Of a DNA stretch of 5,816 nucleotides, positions 5,345 through 5,816 are shown piece after piece. Made by a program: the position numbers and the translations under genes. This DNA is from Anaerolineales bacterium (GTDB lineage: Bacteria > Chloroflexota > Anaerolineae > 4572-78 > J111). Position 1 is the first letter of the stretch; every line of letters begins with the position of its first letter. Below the pieces are notes generated by a model. It had not been told where the DNA came from, searched no databases, and saw only the letters and a list, made by a program, of their open reading frames with translations. The stretch covers positions 1 to 5,816 of the forward strand of contig JAAUSP010000492.1 in NCBI GenBank assembly GCA_012032575.1, given 5' to 3'.

Positions 5345-5816
5345 TCGAACTTTTTAGCTAACTTCGCCCAGCAAAACAATCGGGCCGTGGGGGCGGGGCT
5401 GCCGCCGGCCGGCTCGACGCTGACGCCGACGGCGGCCAAGTCGGTGGGGGCAGCGGGGGGAACCTGGAGTTTGAGCCAGGTTGAGTCTTCGGCTTGAACG
5501 GCCAGCAGTCCGGCGGGGGCGGGCGGACCGTCGGCGGGGATGAGCCAGAGCTGATAGGTTTGTTCAGCCGGCAGCGGCTCCAGCCCGCGCAGGACCAGGA
5601 CGCCTTGATTATCGCTGGTCAGATAAAACGTACCGCTGGCGGTGGGGGCGTCGGCTGTGCCGGGCAGGGAGACGGTGCGCTCCAGGGATGCGCCGCCGAT
5701 CAAAGCCAGCAGTTCCTGGCTGGTTTGGGCCTGTTGTTGAAGCTGGGTGTTGGCCGCCTGTAATTCGGCAGCCTGAGCTTGCAGCGTGTCGAGTTGGGTG
5801 CTGGCCTGTTGGAGCT
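5305..5816 (-). CDS. RskA-like anti-sigma factor, C-terminal part (partial at right edge, frameshifted near end)
   Basis: The frame is open to the right edge, so the N-terminal sigma-binding region and the membrane segment lie outside. The visible part starts with ~38 residues of Gln/Leu/Ala-rich coiled coil (QLDTLQAQAAELQAANTQLQ), then the RskA C-terminal domain (PF10099 type): ASGTFYLTSDNQGVLVL, LPAEQTYQLWLIPADGPPAP, AGLL, VGVSVEPAGGSPAPT. In the family this domain ends in something like GPIVLLGEV; that ending (GPIVLLGEVS, stop at 5354) is present but in another frame, with one base missing near 5386. As read, the frame instead runs through an odd tail (ARLFCWAKL...) into the inverted repeat and stops at 5305. 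Such proteins hold an ECF sigma factor at the membrane and release it on a signal. The sigma gene is expected upstream, outside the window. The family call is strong; the frameshift could be real or a sequencing error. Confidence 0.88.
   Translation of the reverse strand, partial: LQQASTQLDTLQAQAAELQAANTQLQQQAQTSQELLALIGGASLERTVSLPGTADAPTASGTFYLTSDNQGVLVLRGLEPLPAEQTYQLWLIPADGPPAPAGLLAVQAEDSTWLKLQVPPAAPTDLAAVGVSVEPAGGSPAPTARLFCWAKLAKKFEYFPHSVGKLGLD

Noticed and set aside
4119..5418. A 15-nt GC-rich sequence at 4119-4133 (GTCGAGCCGGCCGGC) recurs inverted at 5404-5418.
   Set aside because: Both copies lie in coding sequence for Pro-Ala-Gly stretches (RPAGST and VEPAGG) in GC-rich genes; shared codon use explains the match.
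1..5816. CRISPR arrays, tRNA or rRNA genes, and insertion-sequence transposases.
   Set aside because: No regularly spaced direct repeats, no tRNA-like or rRNA-like segments and no transposase coding pattern were seen on either strand.

Overview
The window looks like an accessory or chromosomal stretch from an environmental bacterium. The best guess is a Chloroflexota (Anaerolineae-like) lineage. This rests on style: a lipoprotein with a short LAAC lipobox and an Ala/Ser/Pro/Gln linker, an RskA-like anti-sigma domain, an HU-like/DUF4469 protein, and a helical-bimodular chemoreceptor. There is no rRNA or other marker gene, so this is inference only. The left part (about 1-4080) is moderate in GC; the coding parts to the right are visibly GC-richer.

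Layout, left to right. (1) 1-3640, plus strand: a large methyl-accepting chemotaxis protein is followed after 78 nt by a ribose/galactose-type solute-binding lipoprotein, and the pair is closed by a strong intrinsic terminator. No ABC permease or ATPase follows, so the binding protein looks like a sensory partner, or an orphan, rather than part of a local transporter operon. (2) 3640-4067, plus strand: a promoter, a good ribosome binding site and the first ~45 codons of an HD-domain phosphohydrolase that then loses homology (truncated, HD motif missing). A 16-bp terminator hairpin follows and lies between convergent genes. (3) 4109-4799, minus strand: an HU-like plus DUF4469 protein whose first 23 codons lie in a different frame from the rest, because of one extra base. 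Its upstream region carries an extended -10 promoter candidate and an AT-rich dyad. (4) 5068-5816, minus strand: the C-terminal part of an RskA-like anti-sigma factor that runs off the right edge and has a one-base frameshift just before its natural end. It is followed by a ~113-bp inverted-repeat element that folds as a three-way junction, a possible coding remnant, and an intrinsic terminator.

The chemoreceptor and the solute-binding protein plausibly work together: the lipoprotein captures a sugar-like ligand outside the membrane, and the receptor relays ligand status to CheA/CheW. The right-hand genes concern DNA binding (HU-like) and extracytoplasmic-function sigma control (RskA-like), and share no obvious pathway with the left pair. 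Three of the five recognisable genes are broken: two by single-base frameshifts beside short G/C runs and one by truncation. This points to sequencing error in a metagenome-type assembly, to real gene decay, or to both. The most striking non-coding feature is the three-way-junction inverted repeat at 5232-5344.
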